A stretch of 64,000 nucleotides of DNA from Niastella sp966212235 (GTDB lineage: Bacteria; Bacteroidota; Bacteroidia; Chitinophagales; Chitinophagaceae). Positions 37,249 to 46,808 of the stretch are shown one piece after another (within the stretch, counting starts at the first letter, position 1; every line of letters starts with the position of its first letter). The stretch lies in contig CBIHPP010000017.1 in the NCBI GenBank assembly GCA_966212235.1, positions 62,001 to 126,000 on the forward strand, in the 5' to 3' direction. A program made the translations under genes and the position numbers. The notes under the pieces were generated by a model. That model was not told where the DNA came from. It searched no databases and worked only from the letters and a program-made list of their open reading frames with translations.

Positions 37249-38595
37249 ATGCGAAAATATATATTGATCGTATGCAGGCTTGTCCTGCTTCTCCATAGTA
37301 CCATTCCATTGAATGCGCAGAATCCGCTGATCCGTAACCAGTTCAGCGCCGATCCTTCTGCCAGGGTATTCGGCGACAGGGTATATGTGTATCCGTCTCA
37401 TGATATACTGGCCACAACAGGGCATGGGCGGGTTGGTTGGTTTTGTATGGAAGATTACCATGTGTTCTCTTCGGCCAATCTCACAGACTGGACAGATCAC
37501 GGCGTCATTGTACAACAGAATAAAGTACCCTGGGTTAAGCCAGACAGTTATAGCATGTGGGCGCCCGATTGCATATACAGGAACGGTAAGTATTATTTCT
37601 ATTTTCCCACCTCGCCAAAAGATACCAATTATGCACGGGGGTTTACCATTGGCGTGGCCATGGCCGATAAACCCGAAGGACCATTTGTTCCGCAGCCTAC
37701 ACCCATCCTAAAGGTGCGGGGCATCGATCCCAATGTATTTATCGATAAGGATGGGCAGGCTTACCTGTACTGGTCGCAGGGAAATATATACGGTGCAAAA
37801 CTGAAAGATAATATGGTGGAGCTTGCTTCCGATCCTGTGGTGTTACAGGACCTGCCAGGCAAAGGGTTGAAAGAAGGTCCCTATGTGTTTGAACGCAACG
37901 GGATCTATTACATGACCTATCCGCATGTGGAAAATAAGATCGAGCGGCTGGAGTATGCTATTGGCGATAATCCATTGGGCTCTTTCAAAATAACAGGTGT
38001 TATCATGGACGAATCACCAACCGGTTGCTGGACCAATCACCACTCCGTTATACAATTTAAAGATCAATGGTACCTGTTTTATCATCATAATGATTATTCT
38101 CCCACCTTCGATAAGGCCAGGTCAATAAGAGCCGACAGCCTGTTCTTTAATGCCGACGGCACTATACAAAAAGTGATTCCCACGTTAAGGGGCATAGGGG
38201 TGACAAATGCCAATACACAAATTCAAATAGACCGGTACAGCCGTGTCAGTGATAAAGGTATGTCCATTGCTTTTTTGGATACTGCCAATAAATTCCAGGG
38301 ATGGAAATCGGTGTTTGAAGCTGCCGGAGCCTGGGTACAATATAACAGTGTGGATTTTGGAAAGAAAAAATTAAGATCGGTTACAGTCCGGGCCTTATCG
38401 CCCGCAAACGGTACTTTACAAATACGCTTACATGATATAAATGGTCCGGTGCTGGCCGAGGTTCCTGTTCGTGCAGGTAATGATTGGCAGTTGATAAAAA
38501 CACCTTTATTAAAATTTGAACCGGGTATTCAAAACCTGATTCTTGTATCGAAGGATAACAATCGAATAGAAGTTGACTGGACAAGTTTTGAATAG
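37249..38595 (+). CDS. GH43 arabinofuranosidase-type enzyme with CBM6
   Basis: 448 residues with a signal peptide (about 1-24). The catalytic base is Asp35 in NQFSADPSARVFGD, the modulating residue Asp160 in VRGIDPNVFIDKDG and the acid Glu209 in LKEGPYVFERNG. The C-terminal 130 residues form a CBM6-like jelly roll (GWKSVFEAAGAWVQYNSVDF, LILVSKDNNRIEVDWTSF). A GH43 domain followed by CBM6 is the layout of arabinoxylan arabinofuranohydrolases of the XynD kind. It is almost fused to the preceding GH43 gene (three-base gap) and ends the enzyme part of the locus. The 314 bases that follow carry a promoter candidate. Confidence 0.92.
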   Translation: MRKYILIVCRLVLLLHSTIPLNAQNPLIRNQFSADPSARVFGDRVYVYPSHDILATTGHGRVGWFCMEDYHVFSSANLTDWTDHGVIVQQNKVPWVKPDSYSMWAPDCIYRNGKYYFYFPTSPKDTNYARGFTIGVAMADKPEGPFVPQPTPILKVRGIDPNVFIDKDGQAYLYWSQGNIYGAKLKDNMVELASDPVVLQDLPGKGLKEGPYVFERNGIYYMTYPHVENKIERLEYAIGDNPLGSFKITGVIMDESPTGCWTNHHSVIQFKDQWYLFYHHNDYSPTFDKARSIRADSLFFNADGTIQKVIPTLRGIGVTNANTQIQIDRYSRVSDKGMSIAFLDTANKFQGWKSVFEAAGAWVQYNSVDFGKKKLRSVTVRALSPANGTLQIRLHDINGPVLAEVPVRAGNDWQLIKTPLLKFEPGIQNLILVSKDNNRIEVDWTSFE

Positions 38596-38909
38596 CAGAA
38601 ACGCTTTCAGTTGAACATATTTACTCAAGGTTTTCACAAATGAGCGCCTTCTTTTTTTAAAGCTTAACTAACTTTGAAAGTGACGGTTATATAAATTTCC
38701 GGAATTAGCCGCTAACGATCTTAATACCAAAACTATCTTGTTAACCAATAACGACTGCTATATGAAAAAAGTTACCTGATCATCACTTCACATCGTTTTT
38801 TAATTACTACTTCACATTAATTGCGAAGGTTTACAACATGCTGCGCTGGCCAGGCACCAATCTGCTACCTGAGCCAAAAGGATTCCTATTTAATATTTTA
38901 AACTACGAT
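38596..38909 (+). promoter_or_regulatory. leader of the second transport block with Bacteroidota -7 element
   Basis: A 314-base stretch without a convincing gene. TAACTTTG at 38669-38676 is an exact match to the Bacteroidota -7 consensus TAnnTTTG, while the -33 region is only T-rich. It would drive the susC gene at 38910 with a long leader. An upstream in-frame ATG (38838) for that susC would add 24 residues unlike a signal peptide. No terminator was seen after the GH43 gene, so readthrough from the enzyme genes is also possible. Confidence 0.45.
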
Positions 38910-41900
38910 ATGGAAAATTTTAAACGAGGCCATTGGTCCCGCAGGGCTTGCTTTGTCCTGAATAGCCTGCTGGCGATCATCGGGAGCACGGTCGCGCTCA
39001 CGCTGATATCGCTGCCCTCCATGGCAGGTGATCTTACAAACAAATTTTATGCAGGAGCGCCAAATGATAAAACGGCAACTGAGCACTTTTCATTGGTCAT
39101 TACCGGGAAAATAACAGATGATAAAGGTGTTCCCATCAGCGAAGCGACCATTTCCGAAAAAGGTACCAATAATATCACCATGTCAAAAGCGGACGGTACT
39201 TTCACTTTAACTGTTGTAAATGAAAAAGCGGTACTGGTTATTTCCCATGTCGGCTACACCCGGCAGGAAGTTGCCGTCAACGGAAAGCAAATCATCCTGG
39301 TGAGGTTAGTGCTTTCCTCACAGGCCATGGACAGTACCATCGTTGTCGGTTATGGAAGACAGAAGAAGCAAAGTGTGGTAGGCGCTATATCGCAGGTAAA
39401 AGGCGACATGCTTGAAAAAACCGGTGGCGTATCAAGTCTTGGCGCCACGTTAACGGGCAACTTACCCGGTGTGATCACCGTAGCAACACAAGGAACACCG
39501 GGCGGTGAAGATCCGAAAATTTACATCCGAGGCCAGAGCACATGGAACAACAGCGACCCGTTGATTTTGGTAGATGGTATCGAGCGTCCGATGAATTCAG
39601 TGGACATCAGTTCTGTTGAAACTATTTCCGTTTTGAAAGATGCATCTGCAACAGCCGTATTTGGCGTAAAGGGCGCCAATGGAGTTATTCTGATCACCAC
39701 AAAACGCGGAAGGGAAGGCAGGGCTGAGATCCGTTTCACCGGTAACGCTACCATGAAAGTACCGTCTAAGTTAGCCAGTAAATACGATTCTTATGATGCG
39801 ATCAGTATCCGTAACCTGGCTATCGAACGTGAATTAGCGTTGTCTCCTTCCTCCTGGTATAGTTATGTGCCAAAGGCCGAACTCGAAAAATATCGTAATC
39901 CTGCAAACCAGGCGGAAGCAGAACGTTATCCGAATATTGATTGGCAGGATGAGTTGATAAAAAAATCTGTCATGTCTTACAATGGCAGTCTGAATATTTC
40001 AGGGGGTTCTCCCTTTGTGAAATACTTCACATCGGTAGACTATCTGCATGAAGGGGATATCATTAAAAAGATAGATAATGGAAAATCTTATAAACCGGGA
40101 TATGGCTTCGATCGGGTGAATACCCGTACTAACCTGGATCTAAATTTAACCAAAACGACTGTACTGACAGCTAATTTGGCCGGCTCTTATGGTGTAAAGC
40201 AGGATGCCTGGGGCCAGGACAGTTGGGAGTACCGTATCTGGCAAAGTATTTATAGCAACGCGCCCAATATCTATTATCCCCGCTATTCAGACGGTGGATG
40301 GGGTTACTTCCCGCAGGAGCAGGTTTCTACCATTAACTCATTGGCTACGATGGGGAACAATGGTATTCGCAAAACGACTACTACCCGCATTAATACCGAC
40401 TTTACGTTGAGGCAGGACCTGAGCATGGTCTTACGCGGACTGGCGGCCAAGGGCACACTTTCCTTCGACAATGCGTTTGTGTCTCAGGGTGGCATTTATG
40501 ATAATGGCAATGTTATGAATTCATATATCGACCCTGTTACAGGGAACGTAACGCATAACCAGTACCTGGGAACAAATCAGTTCGACTGGCTATCTCCCCG
40601 TTGGAACCCCAGCGCCGAGGCAGTGCAAAACACCGCGACCTACCGCAAATTATTTTACCAGTTACAGGTGGATTATACCAGGAAGTTCGGCAGGCATGAT
40701 ATAACTGCCATGGGCATGTTCAGCCGCGATAAATATGCCACCGGTAGTGAATTTGAACATTTCCGGGAAGACTGGGTGGGCAGGGTTACTTATAATTATG
40801 ATCTCCGGTATTTTGCCGAATTCAATGGCGCCTATAATGGATCTGAAAAATTTGGTCCGAACTACCGCTTTGCCTTCTTTCCCTCTGCCGCAGTTGGATG
40901 GATGATCAGCAATGAGAAATTTATGCAAAACCAGACATTTATCAATTCGCTGAAACTCCGTGCGTCTTACGGCCAGGTGGGTAATGATAATATTGATAAC
41001 CGCTGGCTTTATATGACCACATGGACCTATGGTGGTAATACGCCGCTGGGATCATCAGCTGGCCAATCGAGCCCTTATACATGGTGGCGTGAAGCGCAGA
41101 CGAGTGTTGGTAACGCCGATATCCATTGGGAGAAAGTAGCAAAAACCAATTTCGGGCTCGACTATTCTGTACTCAACGGCTTATTGTCTGGTAGTGTAGA
41201 GGTGTTTAGCGATTATCGTACCGATATTCTGTTAGCCGGTACCTCCCGTTCGGTGCCTACTTACTTCGGTGTTCGGGCGCCTACGGCTAACCTGGGTAAA
41301 GTTCGTAACAAAGGGTATGAGCTCGAACTTCGGGTCAATAAATTTTTATCGGGCGGCATCCGGTTGTGGGGAAACTTCAGCATGTCACATGCCAAGGACA
41401 GGATCATTGAAGCCGATGATCCCCAGTTAAAGGATGACTATCTGAAAAAAGCAGGGAAGCAGATCGGTCAGGCTTATTCGTATGTAAGCAGCGGTTATTA
41501 TAATACCTGGGACGATGTTTATGGTAGTAGCCAGTTGAATACGTACGACAATCAAAAATTGCCCGGCAACCTGAATATGATAGATTATAATGCTGACGGT
41601 GTAATTGATGATAAAGACAGAGTGCCTTACGGCTATCCCGAACGTCCCCAGAACACCTATAATGCCACCATGGGTATTGACTGGAAAGGTTTCAGCGCCT
41701 TCGTTCAGTTCTATGGCGTAAACAACTGCAGCCGCTTCCTGCAATTAGTCAGCTTCTCGGGGCAGTACCATTACGACAATGTATATAAACAGGGATCTTA
41801 TTGGGCAGCGGATAATACAAATGCCGATGTGCCCATGCCCCGTTATGCCAGTGTAATGCCATATTACGGAACTACTTATTTATACGACGGCTCTTATCTG

Positions 41901-42104
41901 AGATTGAAGAATGCAGAAGTCGCTTATACTTTTAAGTTGGCCCAATTGAAAACTATTGGGATCAATGCACTTCGTCTTTATGTAAACGGCGATAACCTGG
42001 TATTGTGGACCAGGATGCCCGATGATCGTGAAGTAAGTAATGGTGCATCTACGGCATACCCTACCATCAGGCGGTTTAATATGGGTTTTAATATAACTTT
42101 TTAA
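38910..42104 (+). CDS. SusC-type TonB-dependent receptor, arabinoxylan-type locus
   Basis: 1064 residues from the chosen start MENFKRGHWSRRACFVLNSL, which begins a signal peptide. There is no STN domain, in keeping with control by the hybrid two-component protein rather than by a sigma/FecR pair. A carboxypeptidase-like domain (about 65-145, GKITDDKGVPISEATISE), a plug (VVGYGRQKKQSVVGAIS, DPLILVDGIERP, VLKDASATAVFGVKGANGV) and a barrel ending RRFNMGFNITF follow. It forms the outer-membrane channel with the SusD protein encoded 11 bases downstream. Confidence 0.95.
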   Translation: MENFKRGHWSRRACFVLNSLLAIIGSTVALTLISLPSMAGDLTNKFYAGAPNDKTATEHFSLVITGKITDDKGVPISEATISEKGTNNITMSKADGTFTLTVVNEKAVLVISHVGYTRQEVAVNGKQIILVRLVLSSQAMDSTIVVGYGRQKKQSVVGAISQVKGDMLEKTGGVSSLGATLTGNLPGVITVATQGTPGGEDPKIYIRGQSTWNNSDPLILVDGIERPMNSVDISSVETISVLKDASATAVFGVKGANGVILITTKRGREGRAEIRFTGNATMKVPSKLASKYDSYDAISIRNLAIERELALSPSSWYSYVPKAELEKYRNPANQAEAERYPNIDWQDELIKKSVMSYNGSLNISGGSPFVKYFTSVDYLHEGDIIKKIDNGKSYKPGYGFDRVNTRTNLDLNLTKTTVLTANLAGSYGVKQDAWGQDSWEYRIWQSIYSNAPNIYYPRYSDGGWGYFPQEQVSTINSLATMGNNGIRKTTTTRINTDFTLRQDLSMVLRGLAAKGTLSFDNAFVSQGGIYDNGNVMNSYIDPVTGNVTHNQYLGTNQFDWLSPRWNPSAEAVQNTATYRKLFYQLQVDYTRKFGRHDITAMGMFSRDKYATGSEFEHFREDWVGRVTYNYDLRYFAEFNGAYNGSEKFGPNYRFAFFPSAAVGWMISNEKFMQNQTFINSLKLRASYGQVGNDNIDNRWLYMTTWTYGGNTPLGSSAGQSSPYTWWREAQTSVGNADIHWEKVAKTNFGLDYSVLNGLLSGSVEVFSDYRTDILLAGTSRSVPTYFGVRAPTANLGKVRNKGYELELRVNKFLSGGIRLWGNFSMSHAKDRIIEADDPQLKDDYLKKAGKQIGQAYSYVSSGYYNTWDDVYGSSQLNTYDNQKLPGNLNMIDYNADGVIDDKDRVPYGYPERPQNTYNATMGIDWKGFSAFVQFYGVNNCSRFLQLVSFSGQYHYDNVYKQGSYWAADNTNADVPMPRYASVMPYYGTTYLYDGSYLRLKNAEVAYTFKLAQLKTIGINALRLYVNGDNLVLWTRMPDDREVSNGASTAYPTIRRFNMGFNITF

Positions 42105-42115
42105 AAGCATTCTAT

Positions 42116-43933
42116 ATGAAAAGCTATTCACGAATACTTTTTAGTTGCTTTATCTTTTTGGCAATAGCGGGACTCCCTTCTTGTAAACGTTACCTGGACA
42201 GGGCACCCGCAGCGGACGTTTCGCCGACCGATGCTTATATTAATTTTACCAACTTCCAGGGTTTTACGGAAGAAATGTATTCTTTGATCCCCGAATATAC
42301 CAGCAAAACCTGGGCATGCGACTGGATCCTGGGTGATGAAATAATACATAAGACCGGTGTGACCTGGTTGAATGAACAGTTAGACAATGGCGACTCCTGG
42401 TCCTGGACCACCGGTGAATGGATCTCCTGGTTGGATGCCCCTGCTTATAATTCAGATCAGGGTAGTGGTTTCAGTAAAGGCTTGTGGCCGAACAGCTGGT
42501 ATGGAATTCATAAAGCAAATTTAGGGTTGGCCAACCTTGAGAAACTGGAAGGCACGCAAGAGGAGAAAGATCTGATCAAGGGCCAGTTGCTGTTTTTCCG
42601 CGGTTGGTTTCATTTCGAATTGATGACCTATTGGGGCGGCCTTCCATACATCGATACCGTGCTGTCTGCCAGCGCAAAACTGGAATTGCCCCGCCTGAGT
42701 TACCAGGAGATGGCCGACCGTGTTGCACAGGACCTGAGAGCGGCAGCCGATCTTTTACCTGTTGATTGGGATAATACAGTGGCCGGTAAAGCAACGCTGG
42801 GCAAGAATCAACTGCGGCTTACTAAAGTAACGGCGCTGGGATACCTGGGTAAAAACTATTTGTATGCAGGTAGCCCATTAATGAACCGCAGCTCTACAGG
42901 CAATGCAACGTTTAATGTGGAGTATTGCAAGAAAGCAGCAGATGCGTTTGCCGGGTTGTTGAAGTTGGTTGACAGCCGTGCCACCTGGATCCGATTAATT
43001 GATTTTGCGCATTACAGTGATCTATTCTATACTAATGGAGGAAGTTTCATCCCCGGGTATCCCGAGGCAATCTTTCAGAATCCCGTATATAGCTCCTGGT
43101 TCGCTGGTTGCCCATGGGGACCCAGTTCCATTTTTGCTGAAGGAAATATCGGTGGAGGGTATGCATCGCCGAATGCAAGGTTTGTAGAAAATTATGGCAT
43201 GGCCAACGGCTTGCCGATCGATGACCCTTCATCGGGTTACGATCCGGCCAATCCCTGGGTAAACCGTGATCCGCGTTTTTATCACGACATCGTCATTGAC
43301 AAGGACCAGATCATAAAAGGGTCTGCACCGGCAGACAAGGAAAAATACCGGTATACCAATTTATCTAACGGTGGACCCAGCCGTGACAATACTTCGATAG
43401 GGCGTACCGGTTATATGTTACGGAAACTGACCCCGATGACTGCTAACAATATCGATAATTTCCCCAATAATTATATGCATTTGTCCTATATGCGTTTGGC
43501 TGATGTTTACCTGATGTATGCAGAAGCTGTATTGCAGGGATATGGTTCGGCTACCAGTACCGGGCCCAATTATATCACGCCTGAAGATGCCCTTAACAAA
43601 TTAAGGGATCGTTGCGGGTCCGGAAAGGTTGCCCAGAAGTTTGTAACGGATAAGGATAAGTTTATGAGTGAGATCATACGTGAACGTGCCATGGAACTTG
43701 GGTTTGAAGAAGAATTCCGTTATAACGACCTGCGGCGGTGGTTGCTTGCCGGGCAATTGAAGTACCGGGAAAAAACTTCTATAGATTTTGACCGTGATGC
43801 CAATGGCAAGCCGATCAATATAAGAGGAAAAGTATTGGCGACCCGCAGGTTTGATGATAAGAATTACTGGTTGCCGCTGAAAATAAACGATGTAAATCTT
43901 TATGTGGAATTCCCTCAGAACCCCGGTTATTAA
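42116..43933 (+). CDS. SusD/RagB-family lipoprotein (first of the locus)
   Basis: 605 residues, at the long end of the family. A lipoprotein signal ends GLPSCKRY (Cys23). SusD segments include IKGQLLFFRGWFHFELMTYW, RLTKVTALGYLGKNYLYAGS, NYMHLSYMRLADVYLMYAEA and RERAMELGFEEEFRYNDLRRW. It pairs with the SusC gene just upstream. The next receptor gene begins 33 bases after its stop, giving a susC-susD-susC-susD order. Confidence 0.95.
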   Translation: MKSYSRILFSCFIFLAIAGLPSCKRYLDRAPAADVSPTDAYINFTNFQGFTEEMYSLIPEYTSKTWACDWILGDEIIHKTGVTWLNEQLDNGDSWSWTTGEWISWLDAPAYNSDQGSGFSKGLWPNSWYGIHKANLGLANLEKLEGTQEEKDLIKGQLLFFRGWFHFELMTYWGGLPYIDTVLSASAKLELPRLSYQEMADRVAQDLRAAADLLPVDWDNTVAGKATLGKNQLRLTKVTALGYLGKNYLYAGSPLMNRSSTGNATFNVEYCKKAADAFAGLLKLVDSRATWIRLIDFAHYSDLFYTNGGSFIPGYPEAIFQNPVYSSWFAGCPWGPSSIFAEGNIGGGYASPNARFVENYGMANGLPIDDPSSGYDPANPWVNRDPRFYHDIVIDKDQIIKGSAPADKEKYRYTNLSNGGPSRDNTSIGRTGYMLRKLTPMTANNIDNFPNNYMHLSYMRLADVYLMYAEAVLQGYGSATSTGPNYITPEDALNKLRDRCGSGKVAQKFVTDKDKFMSEIIRERAMELGFEEEFRYNDLRRWLLAGQLKYREKTSIDFDRDANGKPINIRGKVLATRRFDDKNYWLPLKINDVNLYVEFPQNPGY

Positions 43934-43966
43934 ATGCGTTCGTTCTTACAACTTAAAAGGAGAATA

Positions 43967-46783
43967 ATGAAAAAAAATATATTGGTTGGAATGGTTGTCT
44001 CCTGTGGATTGAGTGTGGGTGTTATTTCAGCAGCGCTGGGACAAACAGAAGCTAACCCGAAAAATGTACAAATAGCAGGCGGCGATTCTTTGGTGCACCT
44101 TGCTTACAGGACCGTTGACAGAAAAGATCTGCCCGGCGCCGTTTCCATATTGAATCCACCGCAATATCTTGACAAACATTATGGCATTTACCCGTTGGAG
44201 GGAACCGCTGCGTTTGTAGGAGGTAGTAATTTGTGGAATATGGGCGCCGCCCTCGTACTCATAGATGGCGTGCCCCGGGCAATAGCCGATATTACCGCCA
44301 ACGAAATTGAGCAAATTAGTTTTTTAAAGGGCGCCAATGGGGTGGTGTTATATGGTAGCCGTGCGGCGAATGGAGTAATTCTGATAACGACCAAACGTGG
44401 CAGGGCTGGAAACCGCCTGAGTAGCATCCGTGTAAACAGTGCGATCAGCGTACCAAAATCATATCCTGATTATTTGGGATCAGCCGAATATATGAACTTC
44501 TATAACCAGGCATTAAAAAACGATGGACTGGCGCCGCTGTATGCCGACTCCACCATTGCCCGGTATGCCGCTCATTCCAATCCGTATCGTTATCCGGATG
44601 TAAATTATTTTTCTTCCGACTATTTACGCAAGCTGTACAATACGTATTCCGCCAATGGTGAATTTTCCAGTGGTACCGAACGCGCCCGTTTTTATGCATT
44701 TGCCGGTTTTCAAAGACAAAACTCGTTGCTGAAATTTGGCGAAGGAAAAGATGAAAAGAATACCCGTTTGAATTTACGCGGTAACATCGATCTTAAACTG
44801 AATGAGTTTATCAGCACGCACGTCAATGTGTCGGCGGTTTTCAACACCTTTAGAAACGCATTGGGAAATTATTGGCAACGGTCAGATAGCATACAGCCGC
44901 AGCTGTTTGCACCTCTTATACCTGTTAGTTCCATTGCAGCGAATGCAAAAGACGCACAAACGTTGGTAACAGGAAGCCGTAATATGATCGGGGGCAGGTA
45001 TTTGTTAGGAGGTACCCAGCAATATCTTACCAATCCGATTGCCGATGTATATGCCGGCGGGTATAATATTTTTACCAGTCGCCAGTTTCAGTATACCTCC
45101 GGCATCGATGTTGACCTTAAAAACGTAACGAAAGGCCTGTCTTTTCATAGCCAGGTAAGCATCGATTATTCGAATACCTATAATGAATCCGTTAACAATA
45201 CCTATGCGGTGTATGTTCCAAATTGGAATAGTGCAGTAGCCGTTGACTCCATCACCCAATTGACAAAGTATAATAAAGATAGTAAAACCGGCAACCAGAA
45301 CCTGACCAATACATGGAGTGATCAACTGATCGATTTCAATGTGCACCTAGACTATGTAAATACTTTCAAAGAGAAACATAATCTGTCTGTTATATTGATG
45401 GCAGATGGACTGCGACGCCGGCAGACCGGTGACTACCAGAACAGGACCAATGCCAATGCCGGTTTACAACTTGCCTATAATTATGATCATAAGTATTATG
45501 CGGATCTTAGCGCAGCCATTGTTAATTCAACCAGGTTGGCGGCTGGCAAACGCGTAGCTTTTTCTCCTACGGCGAGCCTCGGATGGCTGTTGAGCGAAGA
45601 AGACTTTCTGAAAGGGTCCGGTGTGGCAGACCGTTTAAAATTAACCGCAGCTGCCGGTATTATAAATACCGATTTGGATTTTGGGGTGAACAGTTACTAT
45701 TTGTATAATGCCGTTTATTCACCTACTGCTTATTTTTCATGGGCCGATGGTACTTACACCAACCGCACGACCACCATATCACGTGGAGAGAATTTGAACC
45801 TGACGTATGCGAAAAGAAAAGAAGTGAACGTAAGTATAGAAGGTTCATTGTTCAAAGGTAAGATCGACTTTCTGACCAGTTTGTTTTTAATAAAAAAAGA
45901 TGGAATACCGGTACAGACCTATAGCCTGTATCCCAGTTATTTTTTTACGGTTTACCCGGAAACATCCTTTGTTCCCTATACCAACTTCGCCGCAAACCGT
46001 TACCGGGGATTTGATTTTCAGTTAAACTTTCATGAAAGGGTAGGAGCGGTTAAACTGACTGTCGGTGCAGCCGGCACCTATATTGCAACAAAGGCCCTGA
46101 AACGCGATGAGCTGTTTACTGATGCGTATCGCAATCGTGCGGGGCAACCGGTTGATGCCATATTTGGCCTGCAGAGCCAGGGGCTTTTTGCCGATCAGAA
46201 CGATATTGATAAACACGAAACGCAAAAGTTTGGAACTGTAAAGCCGGGCGACATAAAGTATGCAGACCAAAATGGCGATAAAATAATTGATGAAAGAGAT
46301 GAAGTGATGATAGGCCGTTGGGGTAGCCCCTTTACGGGTGGTTTACATGTTACGGCACAGTGGAAAGATCTTACCCTTTTTGTGTTGGGGACCGGATCAT
46401 TTGGCGGAACAGCCATCAGGAGCGGCGACTATTACTGGGTGACCGGCGCCGTTAAGTATTCAGCAGTTGTTCGCGATAGCTGGACGGAAAATACAAAAAA
46501 TACAGCCACCTATCCGCGTTTGACCACCCTGGGCAGCGGTAACAACTTCCGGAATTCTGATTTCTGGGCGTACAGCACGAACAGGTTTAATATTTCAAAA
46601 GTGCAGTTAACCTGGTCTTTCCCCAAAACAATATTGAAGAACTCTTTTGTAAAAGGATTGAATATATATGTTAGTGGCAGCGATCTGCTCACGATTGCTA
46701 AAAACAGAAGCATCATGGAATTGAACATTGGTTCCATACCGCAAACACGCTTCTACAATTTTGGGGTTAAAGGAGAATTTTAG
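43967..46783 (+). CDS. short SusC-like TonB-dependent receptor lacking the N-terminal beta domain
   Basis: 938 residues from an ATG preceded by AAGGAG; an ATG at 43934 would add 11 residues. After the signal peptide (about 1-24) the plug begins almost at once (VHLAYRTVDRKDLPGAVSIL, ALVLIDGVPRAIADI, FLKGANGVVLYGSRAANGV). The usual carboxypeptidase-like domain is absent, and so is the GYG motif normally placed at the plug start. The barrel looks complete and ends FYNFGVKGEF. It overlaps the start region of the next susD gene by a few dozen bases only if that gene's far upstream start is used. It may import a different oligosaccharide from the first pair. Confidence 0.9.
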   Translation: MKKNILVGMVVSCGLSVGVISAALGQTEANPKNVQIAGGDSLVHLAYRTVDRKDLPGAVSILNPPQYLDKHYGIYPLEGTAAFVGGSNLWNMGAALVLIDGVPRAIADITANEIEQISFLKGANGVVLYGSRAANGVILITTKRGRAGNRLSSIRVNSAISVPKSYPDYLGSAEYMNFYNQALKNDGLAPLYADSTIARYAAHSNPYRYPDVNYFSSDYLRKLYNTYSANGEFSSGTERARFYAFAGFQRQNSLLKFGEGKDEKNTRLNLRGNIDLKLNEFISTHVNVSAVFNTFRNALGNYWQRSDSIQPQLFAPLIPVSSIAANAKDAQTLVTGSRNMIGGRYLLGGTQQYLTNPIADVYAGGYNIFTSRQFQYTSGIDVDLKNVTKGLSFHSQVSIDYSNTYNESVNNTYAVYVPNWNSAVAVDSITQLTKYNKDSKTGNQNLTNTWSDQLIDFNVHLDYVNTFKEKHNLSVILMADGLRRRQTGDYQNRTNANAGLQLAYNYDHKYYADLSAAIVNSTRLAAGKRVAFSPTASLGWLLSEEDFLKGSGVADRLKLTAAAGIINTDLDFGVNSYYLYNAVYSPTAYFSWADGTYTNRTTTISRGENLNLTYAKRKEVNVSIEGSLFKGKIDFLTSLFLIKKDGIPVQTYSLYPSYFFTVYPETSFVPYTNFAANRYRGFDFQLNFHERVGAVKLTVGAAGTYIATKALKRDELFTDAYRNRAGQPVDAIFGLQSQGLFADQNDIDKHETQKFGTVKPGDIKYADQNGDKIIDERDEVMIGRWGSPFTGGLHVTAQWKDLTLFVLGTGSFGGTAIRSGDYYWVTGAVKYSAVVRDSWTENTKNTATYPRLTTLGSGNNFRNSDFWAYSTNRFNISKVQLTWSFPKTILKNSFVKGLNIYVSGSDLLTIAKNRSIMELNIGSIPQTRFYNFGVKGEF

Positions 46784-46808
46784 GGTTTATGAAATAAAAA
46801 ATTTTCAG

